Shown: positions 1 to 11,262, counted from the first letter of the stretch. The stretch: 64,000 nucleotides of DNA from Branchiostoma belcheri (GCF_001625305.1 NW_017804009.1:1618293-1682292); one strand, 5' to 3'. Numbers and translations: made by a program. Notes: generated by a model not told the origin, from the sequence alone.

Positions 1-450
1 GTATTGACAACAAAGGCGCAACGTTGAATGGATGGTTTATTTGATCATTACAATTTTTTGACTTGTTTCTCCAAGGTCACAAAGTGAGACTCGTGTACAT
101 GTCCTAGTAGCAACACCTCTAGATCTTCCGCTCCTGTTGCGCCAGCCGGCCATATCTCTGTCACGCTTGGTTTTGGTGCCTGGATGGAACCAACAATAAT
201 TTCATGTAACGTGTTGACAACAAAAGCCCATTTTTACTATATTTAATAATATACTGGCTATACAGATACATAACTGTTAACCAACCTCCAGACTCGAAGT
301 GTTGATTGTGAATATGGCCAAGGAGGAGATGTCCTGGTTGTGAGATCCTCCTGGTGGCGCGATGTCCGTGCGTCTTGATCCCTGGATGGAACACACAATA
401 ATTATGTGACGTGTTGACAACAAAAGCCAATTTTTACCACAATAGAATAT
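1..450. repeat. Tandem repeat of about 205 bp, three diverged copies
   Basis: The word GTrTTGACAACAAA recurs at 1, 211 and 411, preceded in copies two and three by CTGGATGGAAC and a CACAATAATT-like stretch. The spacing is 200-210 bases. The first copy is cut by the window edge. No coding capacity is convincing in it. Confidence 0.7.
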
Positions 451-774
451 AGAAGGAAGGACATGCAACGCTGTCTCTGACATGCAACGCTGTCTCGACC
501 CTTGAGCGAGCGAGTCTCCGTGCGGCCAACTTCCAGTCTCGCAATTTTGTTCTCCCGTCCAACATTCATCTGGTCAGGAAACCCGCTTTTTCTCCTCAGA
601 ACATCCAGAAAACGGCACGAATTCACCACAGAAACTTCCTTGCGGTTGCTTCACACATTAAAACAAGAAACTTCTGAAGAAATAACGTAAAATTCTCCAG
701 AAAAGTTGCAAAAAAAGTATCGGAAACCCCCACGCACGACGTGACAGCAACAGACTAAAACTGGACGCAACAGA
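451..774. other. No gene seen; short duplication
   Basis: A 16-base direct duplication (CATGCAACGCTGTCTC at 462-477 and 481-496) lies here, and a second short one (CAACAGACTAAAACT) sits at the edge of the following LINE. An open frame of 62 residues at 502-690 has no recognisable feature. Confidence 0.4.
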
Positions 775-1686
775 CTAAAACTTGTTGCAGTCTTCTACCG
801 TAAAAGTTTGGGAATACTGTTCGTTCAACACTTCTGCCTTCTCCTTGTCATTTTTTGTGAAGTTTCCAGATCTATCTCTGAGTTCTCCCACATTTGTTTT
901 AGTTTTACGACGACTGTTGACGTAGTTCCAGAAAGCTTTATTATTTAGTTTAGCTTCCTTGGCTATATTTCTTTCAAATTCTCGCCGTGCTGCCCTTGAT
1001 GCATGTGTTGCAGCATTCCTTGCCTCTTTATATCTTTCCCAGTCTTTCCTATCCTTAGTGTTTAGGTATCTTATCCAGGCATGGAACTTCTTTCGTGATT
1101 TGCGATATGCTTTTTTGTTCATCCAAGGTGGTTTGTATTTCTTTTTTGCATCGTCTATAGTCTTTTCTGGTACATGAAGCTTCACAGCCTTAGTGATCCT
1201 TTCTTGCAACTCATCAAAAGCCTCTTGTGTGGTTTTGCCTGCCAATATACTGTCCCAGTCAACACTTAGGTCATCTCTCATTTTCGTGAAATCAGCCTTC
1301 TCATAGTTCAGTATTTTCTTCTTTTTCCCCTGTAAACTTGTATTGAAAATAAAACTAAAGTCTAGTTTCACATGATCACTTGCTCCCAATGGTTCCAAAT
1401 ACAGCAACTGTTCTATCATCCCCACTTCATTGCTGAGTACTAGATCATCCAGGGTAGGTATCTGTCCCTCTCTAAATCGTGTTGGTTGCATAACATGCTG
1501 ATGTAGGTATGTATCTCTTATACATTCAACAAATCGATATGCTGGACTGTCTGCACTTTCAGTATTAGGAGTGTGGGGTGAAGGGGTCCAAGTAATACTC
1601 GGGTGGTTTAGGTCACCTGTAATAAGTAAGTGAGGTTTAGGTCCCCTGTAATAAGTAAGTGAGATTTGTTCAAGTTCGCCGCCCAC
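775..1686 (-). mobile_element. CR1/Jockey-type LINE fragment, endonuclease end and linker
   Basis: An open frame of 303 residues reads on the minus strand. Near residue 22 it has the endonuclease motif LITGDLNHPSITW, and near residue 102 the SDH motif in GASDHVKLDF. A charged linker follows, ending in KEKAEVLNEQYSQTFT, which in CR1/Jockey-group ORF2 proteins comes just before the reverse transcriptase. The first half of the endonuclease and the whole reverse transcriptase are absent, so both ends are truncated. The start given is simply the first available one; a small duplication (AATAAGTAAGTGAG) at 1620-1665 disturbs the 5' edge. Single reading frame retained, so it may be fairly young. Family level is sure, clade less so. 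Confidence 0.82.
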
Positions 1687-2160
1687 CTAAAAGTCTCGTG
1701 TAATGCTTGGTCTCTTGTCTTTGCCAATGAGGGTGAACCCGATCTGTAGATTGTCTTATCTTAGGTTCATCTCCGTAGCGTGGTGTGTATAGACTACTCC
1801 CGTGTTGAATACACGCCGGTTTCGTTTGTGTGCATCAGAGAGCTGCTTGAAACGGGGTTTTGTGATGGCTGAACATTCCCGCGCCCGTGTCCGCCTAACC
1901 ATGTACCACAGAACCAACCCCGGAACAAATACTGCAACAGCAACAGCATACTACATACAGCCGCGCCTGGACAGGGCAGCAGGGTTTATATATGTGTGGT
2001 TTATTTCAATAACAATTGTCTCAAACATTGCAGCCAAAGCATTGGCTGAATTGCGTCGGGACAATTACAATTCGTATAGGCGTGTGATTAAAACATATAA
2101 CATACGGAGTAAAAAGTTCTAAACAGAATTTTTCGGAGTGTCAAATACTGCTACAAGTTT
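1687..2160. other. No recognised gene
   Basis: A plus-strand open frame at 1802-2122 (106 residues) is the longest here. It shows no domain, signal peptide or repeat that I recognise, and it may be chance. No splice-site pair supports it. Confidence 0.3.
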
Positions 2161-2167
2161 ATGTCCG

Positions 2168-2495
2168 TAATGGGTTTCAGGTTTTCCCGCCATTCGACAA
2201 ATTTCTGTGACGGTAGTGGTGCCGGGTTTCATAATTTCCCGCCATTCTATGAATTTCTGTGACGGCGGTGGTGTTGGGTTTCACTTTTTCCCGCCATTCG
2301 ATGAACTTCTGTGACAGTGGTAGTGTAGGGTTTCATAATTTCCCGCCATTCTGTGAACTTTTGTTTTGTGACTTTCCCGCCATTCGATGAACTTCTGTGA
2401 CGGTTGTGGTGTCGGATTTCAAATTTACCCGCCATTCTATGAACTTTTGTGACGGTGTGTGGTGGGTGTTGGGTTTCCCCGCCATTTATGTGTGT
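2168..2495. repeat. 52-bp minisatellite, seven copies
   Basis: CCCGCCATT recurs at 2186, 2238, 2290, 2342, 2376, 2428 and 2478, so the period is 52 bases, with one shortened 34-base unit and a final 50-base unit. Each unit also carries GAACTTCTGTGACGG and GGGTTTCA. It lies just beyond the 3' end of the Tx1-type LINE. Confidence 0.9.
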
Positions 2496-2762
2496 GGTAA
2501 ATAATTTGGAAGGCTTCATACAGTTCTTTTTTTTCCACGTTATTTTTATTAGATTTTCAAAAAACAAGTACAATACACAGACTTGCATGGCACAGATTTT
2601 AAAAGAACAGAAACAAACTCATACCAGAAACCAATTCATTAATACTTATTCGTATCAATCTAAACATAAAGAAACTGTAACACATAGTGAATGAAAGTTT
2701 AGTTAACAAAGTAACTCAAAAGTCTCAATTCCATTACCATACGTCAAGTCAAAAAGTACAAT

Positions 2763-4574
2763 TTAAGAACAAAATTTAAGGTGTAACTTTCCCCACTTTC
2801 CAATATGTTTGTGTATTTTCCACCCTCTATTTGCAATTATAAACTCCAATTTGCAAAAATACGCTACGAAAGATATGAAGGAGGATAGTTTAAGAGGGAA
2901 TTGGCCATTTCTAAAAATGTACATTTTAGTCAAAAGAATAATTAAGTTGGACAATATTGAACAATTGTCGGTTAAATCCCCAAACAGAACATTGAAAGCG
3001 GTCAACTGTAGATTCATTCCAGTATGACTTGAGTACCAGTGGTCCACTTGTTTCCAAAATTCAATTACATATGTACAGTTCCAAAACAAATGGACCACCG
3101 TCTCCTCTTCCTCCTTACAATGATCACACATAGGGGAGTCAATTAATCCCCAAGTATACAATGTTTTATTTGAGGTTAAAAATTTGTATGATAATTTATA
3201 TTGAAACATACGTGTCCTTGAATCTATATAAGTTTTATATATTAGGCTATATACCCGTTTCCAATGTATTGGAGTGTTAAGATATTCTTCCCAAGATGCT
3301 TGGATTTTGTAAGGAGGCTCCCATGTTCTATTTTCGCACATAAAGAAGTATATTACTTTATTAATCTTTCTCTTTTTGAGCCATGTAATATTTCTACAGA
3401 CCGGGATGCAAACTCCCAAGGGTGTGTTTGTCTGTCTCAACAACTGTTTCCATTGAGTTGGAATGGCTGAAATCAGTTGATTATATGTAAATTCAGAACA
3501 CACATTACCAAATTTTAACGCAAAGTCTTCGAATGATAACACTCTATTCTCACAATCCAGAATATCATTGACAAACAACACTCCCTTGTTACAAAAAGTG
3601 GCGGAGTAAAATGGTTTTCCCCCAATACATATATTTGAGTTTAGCATCAGCAATTGTTTAATTTCCACTGTATTCTCTGGGGGGCGCAGTTGGAACTTTA
3701 ACCAATATTGTATCACTTGACTGAAAAACTTACTAATCACCTTTTCCCCAATTAGATTATCAAAATCTTGCGATTTGAGCTGTACAAACGGGATAAGATT
3801 GGTTCTTAAAATAGGGCTTGATACAAACAATAATCTCGAACAAAACCATTCTTTATTTAAGTACATCTTTGGGACCCAAGCTGCTTTTAGGCTACAGTCG
3901 ACAGATCTCAAATTACGTAGCCCAAGCCCACCGTATTCTTTAGTATTGTACAATGTTTTTCTTTTAACACGTTCAGGGCGCCCTCTCCATATAAACTTAA
4001 AGATTTTTTCTTCATATTTTTCGAAAAAGGCAGTGGTCGGCGATGGAAGTGCACTGAACAAAAATATGAATTGAGAAACTATTAATGTATTAACTAAAGT
4101 TATTTTTCCCAGAAGAGACAAGGCTTTGCCTTTCCAGGGCTGGAGGGTCTTATCTAACTTCATAAATTTCCGTTCAAAGTTAACCGACACAAGTTCCAAG
4201 AAATTTTGCGGAATATGAAACCCTAAAATATCGACCGGACCGTCCGTCCACTGTAAAGGCCATGGACATGGCAACACAAAGTTGGAGCCCTTAAGGGAAC
4301 CGATACGCAAAATTTTACATTTCTCAAAATTTGGGATCAGACTAGATAACAGGGCAAAAACTTCTAAGTCTTTAATAGGAGCATATAAAACCCCAATCTT
4401 TGGCTCAGAAGGAAACCTCGAATCATCCGCAAACTGTATAATTTTGGTTTCCATGTTGTGAGTTCTCAATCCTTCTATCTCAGGGTTATTCCGTATCTTA
4501 TTAGCTAGAATTTCAACACTTAATATAAATAGATACGGAGAAAGAGGACAACCTTGTCGGACACCGCGGTACAA
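2763..4574 (-). pseudogene. LINE reverse transcriptase palm and C-terminal domain
   Basis: This 603-residue frame begins at RGVRQGCPLSPYLF (motif B), then IIQFADDSRF (motif C, both Asp kept). It goes on through WKGKALSLLGKITLVN and KFIWRGRPERVKRKTL, and ends with the cysteine/histidine motif CDHCKEEEETVVHLFWNC. The stop at 2763 agrees with the length of Tx1-type ORF2 C-termini, so the 3' coding end looks complete. The given start is not a real initiation codon; it is the first sense codon after a slip. Confidence 0.88.
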
Positions 4575-5322
4575 AGGGAATGCATCTGAAATATATCCAT
4601 AATTAATTATTTTACTTGACGTGTCCTGATATAAAACTTTAATCCAATTTACAAAAGAATTTCCGAAACCTACATACTCTTAATACTTTAAAAATAAAAT
4701 CTCTTCTAATCTTATCGAACGCTTTTTCAAAGTTCGCTATGAATATCAATCCTGGTTTCTCTTATTGATAATAATATTCAATTATTTCTAGAATTCTTCG
4801 GATACTATCACTGATACACCTCCCTTCCATAAACCCCGTTTGATCGTAAGAGATCAAATTAGACATGACTTTCTTCATACGAAGAGCGATGCATTTTGAC
4901 AGTATCCGAATGTCGCAGTTCAGTAAAGTCACTGGACGCCAGTTCTTTACATTTGAGGGTTCTTTATCCTTTCCCTCAGCGTCTTGTTTCAGTAATAGGG
5001 AAATTAGTCCAATTATTTGCGTGTCCGAGAGATGACCTAAGAAAAAGGAGTAATTGAACGACTCTAACATAGGCTGTTTCAAAAGGTTATAAAATTCTTT
5101 GTAAAATTCCACGGGTAAACCGTCCAAACCAGGAGACTTCCCGGCCGAAAAGGATTCAAGTGCTATATTCAATTCCCCTTCCCTTATTACACCCTCACAG
5201 TCATCTCGTTGGTCCTCGGATAAATACACAGATGATGGTTTGGGAAAAAAACATTCAAACATTTCGTTATCTAAAGATATCGGAGGTTCTTTAAAGGCAT
5301 AGAGACAAGAGTAAAACATCAT
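4575..5322 (-). pseudogene. LINE reverse transcriptase, fingers and motif A region
   Basis: The frame 4762-5322 has SPGLDGLPVEFYKEF, WRPVTLLNCDIRILS and the Q-T-GF motif DQTGFMEGRCISDSIR, all standard in L1/Tx1 enzymes. After an in-frame TAA near 4760 the same frame continues to motif A, which here reads FIANFEKAFDKI. In active relatives the first residue of that motif is Asp, so a metal-binding residue appears to be Asn (codon AAC). A one-base slip near 4680 precedes EYVGFGNSFVNW. Confidence 0.8.
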
Positions 5323-5326
5323 TTGT

Positions 5327-6544
5327 TCATTTAGAATATCTTGAGGTTCTGGTTCCCTCCGAAGTAATAAATTTTGTCATGTTTTTTCTATTTTGACCTC
5401 TTTCAACCAGATTCATGAAAAGTTTGGAACATTTTTCTCCATGTTCCATCCATTTTGCCCTGCCACTCAAAATTAAACTAGTCGTCTTATTTTGGTAAAT
5501 CAATTCCAATTGTCGTCTCTTCTCTTGTAGACTTTGGAAAACCTCAATGTCGTATAACAGGTCTAACCTCTTTTGTAACCCATCGATCTCACTGATGAGA
5601 GACTGCTCCTTGTTTCTACTTTTCTTAAGTTTCCATGAGGAGAACTTAATTACATGCCCACGAACTGCACATTTAAAAGAGTCCCACACTATATGTGGAT
5701 TGGCTGACTTCATATTAAATTCAAAAAACTCCTTGATAAAGGAAGATGTTTCCTTTATAAACTCTGGATATTGTAAGAGATCAATGTTAAACGTCCAAAA
5801 ACCAGGGCCTCCGTGTACATTTGAATCAATCAAAGAGATCCCGATTAGCGCATGGTCTGATCTCAGGCTCTCCGCAATGACCACCTTATCTACAGAAGTC
5901 AACGAAAAGGAAATCAAGAAGTAATCAATGCGGCTGGCCTGAGACCGACGGCGCCATGTGTAACGCACTGTTTTTGGATTCTTATACCTATATATATATC
6001 TATCAAATCCAGCTTAGCACATAACGACTTAATAGCTTGGAGACAGGGTGATAATTTGAGTCCCTATGTCCCGTTCTATCCATTTTAGTGTCCAAAACTG
6101 TATTAAAGTCGCCTACAATAATTGTATGTTTTGCGGTGTCAGTACACTTTTGTATCTCATCTTCAAGATTAAAAAAGAAAGAAGGTTCGTCTATATTAGG
6201 AGCATATAGATATTCGTCAAGCAGAACCGGAGTGAGTTGACTGTAATTTCCACTATCATCCATCTCCCCAAGTTGTCACTCAGTATTTGATGAATTGTAT
6301 ACAGAATATTTTTCTTAAAAAGAATTATTACACCTCTGCTCTTGCTAGATCCGTTATTAAACAAAATTGGAGCCCCCAGTCTGTTTGCCATTCTTCTTCA
6401 TTTTTTTTCTGTACAATGGGTCTCTTGTAAACAGTAGATGTCATATGCTTTATCTCTTAACCATGTGAATATTTCCACTCGCTTTTTTCGATCGCCCAGT
6501 CCATTACAATTATAACTACCGATATTAATTTTTGATAAAGCCAT
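5327..6544 (-). pseudogene. LINE apurinic/apyrimidinic-type endonuclease domain
   Basis: The ATG at 6544 opens with MALSKINIGSYNCNG, the usual start of an L1/Tx1 endonuclease, followed by DIYCLQETH. Further on are VGDFNTVLDTKMDR at 6090 and the RIDYF...RSDHALIG end with its catalytic His. The enzyme would nick target DNA to prime reverse transcription. The part between 5968 and 6003 slips within a TATATA tract, and another frame change lies near 6200. The downstream half (5327-5968) holds the coil-like linker found between endonuclease and reverse transcriptase. Confidence 0.85.
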
Positions 6545-6604
6545 GAGTATAGTAAACAAAACATAAACGAATCATATCCATCTGAAACAACAGAGGGCGT
6601 TCGC

Positions 6605-7030
6605 AAAAAGTTGGCGTGGCAACCGCAAACCGAGCTCAAGAACCCACACAAGCACCAAGAAGATTGGACGCCGCGCCATTTCTCCTCAAACGCGTTCGAA
6701 AGACGTCCAGGAATAGCAACACACAGCGGAACATGTGGGAGCAAGAGCGTACTACAGCAACATCCGGGAACCGGCGTTCCACCCATTCTCGGAGGTTTGA
6801 AGGGAAAACCTCCCCGAGTAACCAACAACAACATCAACAGCAGGTCAAACAAGATCGTACCCGACGACGGCAGGGCCAAGAAGATCTGCCAAAGATGTCA
6901 ACAAGCCGGGCGGCAAGTGTGCGACCACGTCCTGAGTGCATGCCCATACTTGCCCGACATGGAGACAACGTATGCGCGACGTCCTGCCCACGTGCACGCC
7001 GACAAACTCCCCCAAGCCGGAGGCTAAAGG
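6605..7030 (+). mobile_element. Gag-like zinc-knuckle relic
   Basis: A 138-residue frame (6611-7027) has a basic, glutamine- and asparagine-rich middle and then a knuckle-like motif, CQRCQQAGRQVCDHVLSACP, close to its end. Its position directly upstream of a Ty3/Gypsy polymerase fragment suggests the gag end of the same fossil. It could instead come from another retroelement with a similar knuckle. Old and incomplete. Confidence 0.45.
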
Positions 7031-7165
7031 AGTCAGTGTTCGGGCTTCACCACACCTTGATGTTCGCCACGAGGGACAGTCAGAATCATCTTGTAGTCGG
7101 GAGCCGAATCGAGCATGATTCGAGTGGAGGAGGTAGAACGGCTGAACTTGTCAGTGCAAGTGTTA

Positions 7166-7832
7166 TATATGCTGGATGCTGCTATAGAGATGACCGCACT
7201 AGACCACGGCAAGTTCCTGTCCATCCCGCTGACCGACACAAGACTGCGTTTGTACGGCGGAAGGGTTATGGCAATTTAAAGTCCTGCCGTTTGGCCTTTC
7301 CAACTCCGCGGCGACATATCATCGTCTTGTCCAACTACTGCTCGCTGGCGTCGGTTGGGACGTCTGCCTCGCGTACCTCGACGACATCATCGTGTTTACA
7401 CGGACTTTTGACGACCACTTACGCACCCACCAGGAGGTGTTTACACGATTCAGGCGGGCTGGTTTGAAACTGAACCCAGCAAAATTTCGTTTTGCTTAAC
7501 AGGAAGTCACCTTCCTAGGACATGTGCTTTTCCGCCAGGGTGTCGCCCCTGACCCTGCTAACATCTCCAGAGTCCAGCACTGGCCTACACCAACGAACCA
7601 AACAGAAGTCAGATCCTTCGTCGGTCTGGCGTCCTTCTACCGGAAGTGTGTCCCAGCATTCGCGACTGTAGCCGAGCCACTGGTGAGACTGACCAGTGTA
7701 GGGGGTAGGACTTGTACACATGTGGTGTCACATCTGGCGTCAATTACTAAAGTGACCAATGAAGTCCCTGAGATCAGTCTGGCCCAAGCCGTGGTCTAGT
7801 GCGGTCATCTCTATAGCAGCATCCAGCATATA
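7166..7832. repeat. Perfect 45-bp inverted repeat around a Gypsy fragment
   Basis: Bases 7166-7210 are the exact reverse complement of 7788-7832 (outer end GCCGTGGTCTAGTGCGGTCA on the right arm). The arms are 577 bases apart and enclose the Gypsy polymerase relic. The right arm runs into TACTGGTGGCAGCGGTGA, which looks like an LTR end followed by a primer-binding site. The arms may be two LTR ends in opposite orientation. Confidence 0.85.
7250..7725 (+). mobile_element. Ty3/Gypsy fossil, reverse transcriptase to RNase H start
   Basis: Translated pieces show the Gypsy hallmarks VLPFGLSNSAATY, AYLDDIIVFT, and FLGHVLFRQGVAPDP, then VRSFVGLASFYRKCVPAF, in the expected order. It is a partial polymerase without protease or integrase, and is broken in a few places. 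It ends near 7725 inside the thumb/RNase H linker. A 45-bp inverted repeat brackets it. Confidence 0.85.
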
Positions 7833-8234
7833 ATACTGGTGGCAGCGGTGAATTAGTGATGTAAATAAACTACCTCCGACCGCGTGGTCGGGGCCAGTCC
7901 TGAGTTGTATCTCTGAGAGTGAAGTCGTCCCTCTCTCTCGTGACCACGTAACACAAGTATCGCCATACATCTCAAGCCTCACACCAATCCAAGCAGATGG
8001 GCGGCGACTCTCCGTCATAGGTGAGTGCACTACAACGCTGTACTGGAAGAAGATACCTCTTTACTTCAGTTCGATGCAATCGTAGTAAACGACCTAGCCG
8101 ACTCGATTGTCACCGGTTTTGAGAGTACTGATTGGAGTACTGTAGTAACAGTGCATTATGACCGAATCCTAGCACTTGATGACAGTAAACCCAAACCGAT
8201 GGCAAGTGCGGTCAGCAAACAGTGACAAAAGAGA
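7833..8234. other. Possible LTR end and leader, otherwise no gene
   Basis: The start of this stretch has the primer-binding-like TGGTGGCAGCGGTGA after an ATAATAC end. Nothing else is recognised; short open frames have no motif. Confidence 0.3.
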
Positions 8235-8935
8235 GTCTGGTAGAATAATACCAGGATGTTTTCTCTGGCTTGGGAAGGCTCCCTGGAGAATGCCATTTGG
8301 AAATAGATGCAGTCAAGTCAGTCGTAAATCCTCCCAGAAGAGTTACAGTTGCAATGAAAGAGCAGCTGAAGAGAGAAGTGGACAAGATGACTGCAGAAGA
8401 CGTCATCGAGTCAGTTACAGTACCGACGCCATGGGTGTCCAGTCTCGTGACCGCGATGAAGCCCGTCAGGAAAACTGAGGATATGCATAGACCCACGAGA
8501 CTTGAATGTAGCTCTGAAGAGAAGTCACTACCCAGCGCCGACGATCGAAGATATCGTCCCAGAACTGAAGAAAGCCAAAGTCTTCAGTGTGTTAGATGCT
8601 AAGAGTGGTTACTGGCAGATAGCCTAATAGATGAAGAATGCTCGATGTTGACGACGTTCAACACACCAAATGGGAGATATTACAAAGACGCCTAGATCAA
8701 GCGCTAGAAGGTCTAGCAGGCGTGAAGCCCGTGGTAGATGCCATACTAGTGTGGGGTGAAGAAGAGACCATCGAGGAAGCAACCTCCGATCATGACAAGA
8801 ACCTGAGAAATCTCATGAAGAGATGCAGGGAACGAAACCTTAAGCTGAATCCAGACAAGGTCAAGCTCCGGCAAGAAGAGGTCCTCTTCCATGGTCATCT
8901 GATCACGAGCAGAGGTTTGAAACTTGATTCAAGCA
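8235..8935 (+). mobile_element. Second Ty3/Gypsy fossil, N-terminal reverse transcriptase
   Basis: Pieces read HLEIDAVKSVVNPPRRV, WVSSLVTAMKP, and further on LKLNPDKVKLRQEEVLFHGH, which are the linker before the reverse transcriptase and its palm end. The type matches the branch with the PPRRVP linker and differs from the fragment at 7.3 kb, so it is a separate insertion. Broken in several places; no LTR was identified for it. Confidence 0.85.
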
Positions 8936-9889
8936 ACAGTAACATGTTGTTCGAAGCCAACTCTTGTGATTATTGTCTTTTTACAGGGTGTCAAGAAGGA
9001 AGAAAGTTGAAAAGCGAAATGTGTGCCCTGGTTGCCAGATCAACTATAGTATTCAAGCCTTTCGGAATCATTGGGCAAGTTTCTATGATGAGAATTCGAA
9101 GACATAAACTTGTGTAAAAGAAGCCCATTATGCAAGTCAAGCCCATCATGCAAGTCATTGTCCTGATCATGACATGGATGCCATTACTTATGTATCAGAG
9201 CCTAGAAATGATATACTCAATTCTGTTAGTGTTACTGCCTCTGAACCTGTAGAAGATGGTAGGAAATTGAAAAAGACTAAAAATCACGGAGAGGAGGATA
9301 TAGCATCATTTTATGATGTGAACGAATCGTCGTCAGAACAGTCAGACACTGAAGATGAGGAAATTTGAATCGGAAATAGTCGTATTGCTATAGATGAACT
9401 TAACAACACTTTATATGAAGGGTTTGAAAACAGCTATTCAAATGATTAACACAGGCAAAGGTCAGTGTTCATCATTTTTGTTGTGCTGGATTATTCTACT
9501 GTGGCGGCAAAACATTTCATTTCAGACACGTACGGCAATTGATCAGTTATTTCACTTCACTGGTCAGTGGTTTGATATAGTGTCCAAGCAATTTCCTCCT
9601 TTATTGATGCCCTGTCTCCTCTATTCCCTGGATTTATCTACTTGGCGTGGGGATACTGGATCACTTGTCAGCGAAACAAACCCGTCGTCGCCATACAAAG
9701 GCGTAGATGGAAATGTAGAGGAAAATGTCGGCCGCTAGTCAGTGGAGTATACGCCAGCCATATCGCTTTTTCTAGAGGACGGGAAGGACGGTAGGCATGC
9801 ACCTTTGATTTATGGTACTAGTGGCTCGCCTGGCAAATGGACTCAGATTAGATTTGTTACCGACGTTCTAAAATAAAGGCTGACAATCC
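8936..9889 (+). other. Unassigned; acidic small frame and splice-like sites
   Basis: At 9174-9368 a 64-residue frame ends in an acidic serine-rich tail (SSSEQSDTEDEEI), as in the disordered N-termini of some transposases. A donor-like CAAAG|GTCAGT at 9458 and an acceptor-like TTTCATTTCAG at 9523 suggest exons. Since a CACTA-type domain starts at 9890, these may be its upstream exons; this is inference. Confidence 0.35.
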
Positions 9890-10318
9890 GGGTGTGTCCC
9901 GAAAAGTTACTTCAGAAATACTGTCACTATTCAAGCAGGTGCTGGACGATCATGGCATATCGAATTCTGTCACTGGCTCGTATAAGCAAGCCGTTTCAAT
10001 GGTAAAAGACATGCTCCCCAAGTCAAACACTTATGACACGTGCATCAATGATTGTATTGTCTGCCACGGGGAGAACGAACGAGCCGAGGGATGTCCAGAC
10101 TGCAAAAACGTCGGTATGACGGACGAGGTAAACCCAAGAAGGAATTCTACCATTTTCCACTCCTCGACACGGTCAGGAACTTGTATGGGATACCTGAAAC
10201 CGCTCGCCAACTACAAGCGCACGGCGCGAGAATTGGTCAGGAGTTACCAACGTACATTCGGGACATCCAGGATACGTCAAAATGGAAGGAACTGTGCGAT
10301 GTAGCAGGTTATTTCAAG
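9890..10318 (+). mobile_element. CACTA (EnSpm) TNP2-like transposase, N-terminal part
   Basis: The frame from about 9890 reads EILSLFKQVLDDHGISN, MLPKSNTYDTCINDCIVC and GCPDCK, matching the TNP2 start in which a LPKS...C.NDC.L....C..C zinc-like motif occurs. A one-base slip near 10110 moves the continuation, KPKKEFYHFPLLDTVRNLYG, to the next frame; that 'FYHFPL' block also follows the Cys motif in TNP2 proteins. A splice donor is possible at 10319 (TTTCAAG|GTGGTT). The catalytic core is missing here, but a fragment of the same family's C-terminal region occurs at 27.4 kb. Confidence 0.65.
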
Positions 10319-11097
10319 GTGGTTACATCAAACTTCCTGTTATTATTTTTACAAATTTTTGCAGATCTTTTTTTTTTGGGGGGACCCCTTTCGTTTGTTT
10401 GAGGGTTAAGCTGTAATCAGTGTGATATGTTATTGTCATCTGTATTTCTGATATATGTTCCTGTGTTGTAGGTTTTAAGTAACCAAACTTATAGTGGGAT
10501 CAAACCCAAGACCGCAATATTACTAGCGGTAAGCAGCAGGCACAGACCCATTCAACATGCATGCACCGTATTTGATCAGTTTATCTATATACGGGTTACA
10601 TTCGCAAAGAGATAACATAGCTAAGATTTATCTATTGCATGGTTATTCTTTTTCAATCATTATTGCAACTTTTCATCTTACAGAAGTCAGAGTGTTATGT
10701 TGTTGTTAATTAATTAATTCACTGGTATCTCTCTGTTTTAATGCCTAGGGGTATAGACTTTCTTTTATTACTCCTATTTCACTTTCACTTTATTTATTTA
10801 TACAGGAAATTGCGCTCAGGTCATTTGACCTGTTTTTCAGACAATCCTGTTTTTTTTAAAACAACGCAATACATTCACAAATCACAATACCAACAGCTAC
10901 ACAATATACAGTTATTCTACCAGATACGTTACATATCATGCATCTTTGTTAAGCGACGCTTAAATGTGTGCAAATTAAGGTTGAGGGCAGCTATGACCCA
11001 ACCTATGATATAAGAGGAATGACATGAAGTGTCTTTAGTAGTTTTAAAAGTTTTAGTACTTGTATCAACTTAATCATTTTGATACATGTATTTACAG
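10319..11097. other. No gene recognised
   Basis: A T/G-rich tract sits at 10366-10390. A 90-residue frame at 10741-11013 is rich in hydrophobic and aromatic residues because the DNA is T-rich, and looks like chance. TTTATTTATTTATACAGG at 10791-10808 could be the inverted tail of a LINE. Confidence 0.3.
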
Positions 11098-11262
11098 AGA
11101 TCTCACCAGGAAGGTGAACAAAATTCCCTTATGGAGATTTTGAGAAGGGGCTTGTGGTTGTGGAGGGCCTTCCGCCAGGCTTTGCCCTGAAGAAGCCTGG
11201 CAACATGGGGGTTGACAAACTCCAACAGCTCCTTGCTTGCAAGGATGACCTACTGGTCAAAG
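11098..11262 (+). CDS. Exon-like segment, unassigned
   Basis: The acceptor TGTATTTACAG ends at 11097 and the donor AAAG|GTCAGT follows 11262. The 3' two thirds read GDFEKGLVVVEGLPPGFA and GVDKLQQLLACKDDLLVK in one frame, although an in-frame TGA at 11115 separates the first few codons. The exon ends in phase 1, and the next exon-like segment begins with two bases, so the pair can be joined cleanly. I do not recognise the family; the GLPxGF phrase recalls transposase regulatory domains but that is not enough for a name. Confidence 0.45.

Larger units (their letters stand above)
2527..6544 (-). mobile_element. Tx1/L1-superfamily LINE, ORF2 nearly full length, decayed
   Basis: Endonuclease, reverse transcriptase and C-terminal cysteine motif follow one another in the correct order on the minus strand over 4 kb. 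The A-rich stretch at about 2527-2534 (read on the minus strand) may be the poly(A) end, just next to a minisatellite. No ORF1 was seen upstream of 6544. The reading frame is interrupted by about four frameshifts (near 5970, 5330, 4680 and within 6190-6263) and an in-frame stop near 4760, so it cannot make a full protein. The C-terminal sequence resembles the Tx1 elements of fish and frogs, which is why I prefer Tx1 to mammalian-type L1. Confidence 0.88.

Noticed and set aside
4762-6391. Plus-strand frames opposite the Tx1-type LINE
   Set aside because: They are antisense to well-supported minus-strand endonuclease and reverse transcriptase motifs.
6616-7467. 283-residue open frame on the plus strand
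   Set aside because: It overlaps Gag-like and Gypsy polymerase segments in another frame, has no motif of its own and is Arg/Ser/Thr-rich as expected for a shadow of GC-rich coding DNA.
10741-11013. 90-residue frame with hydrophobic start
   Set aside because: T-rich DNA explains the Leu/Phe content; there are no splice sites, repeats or homology cues.
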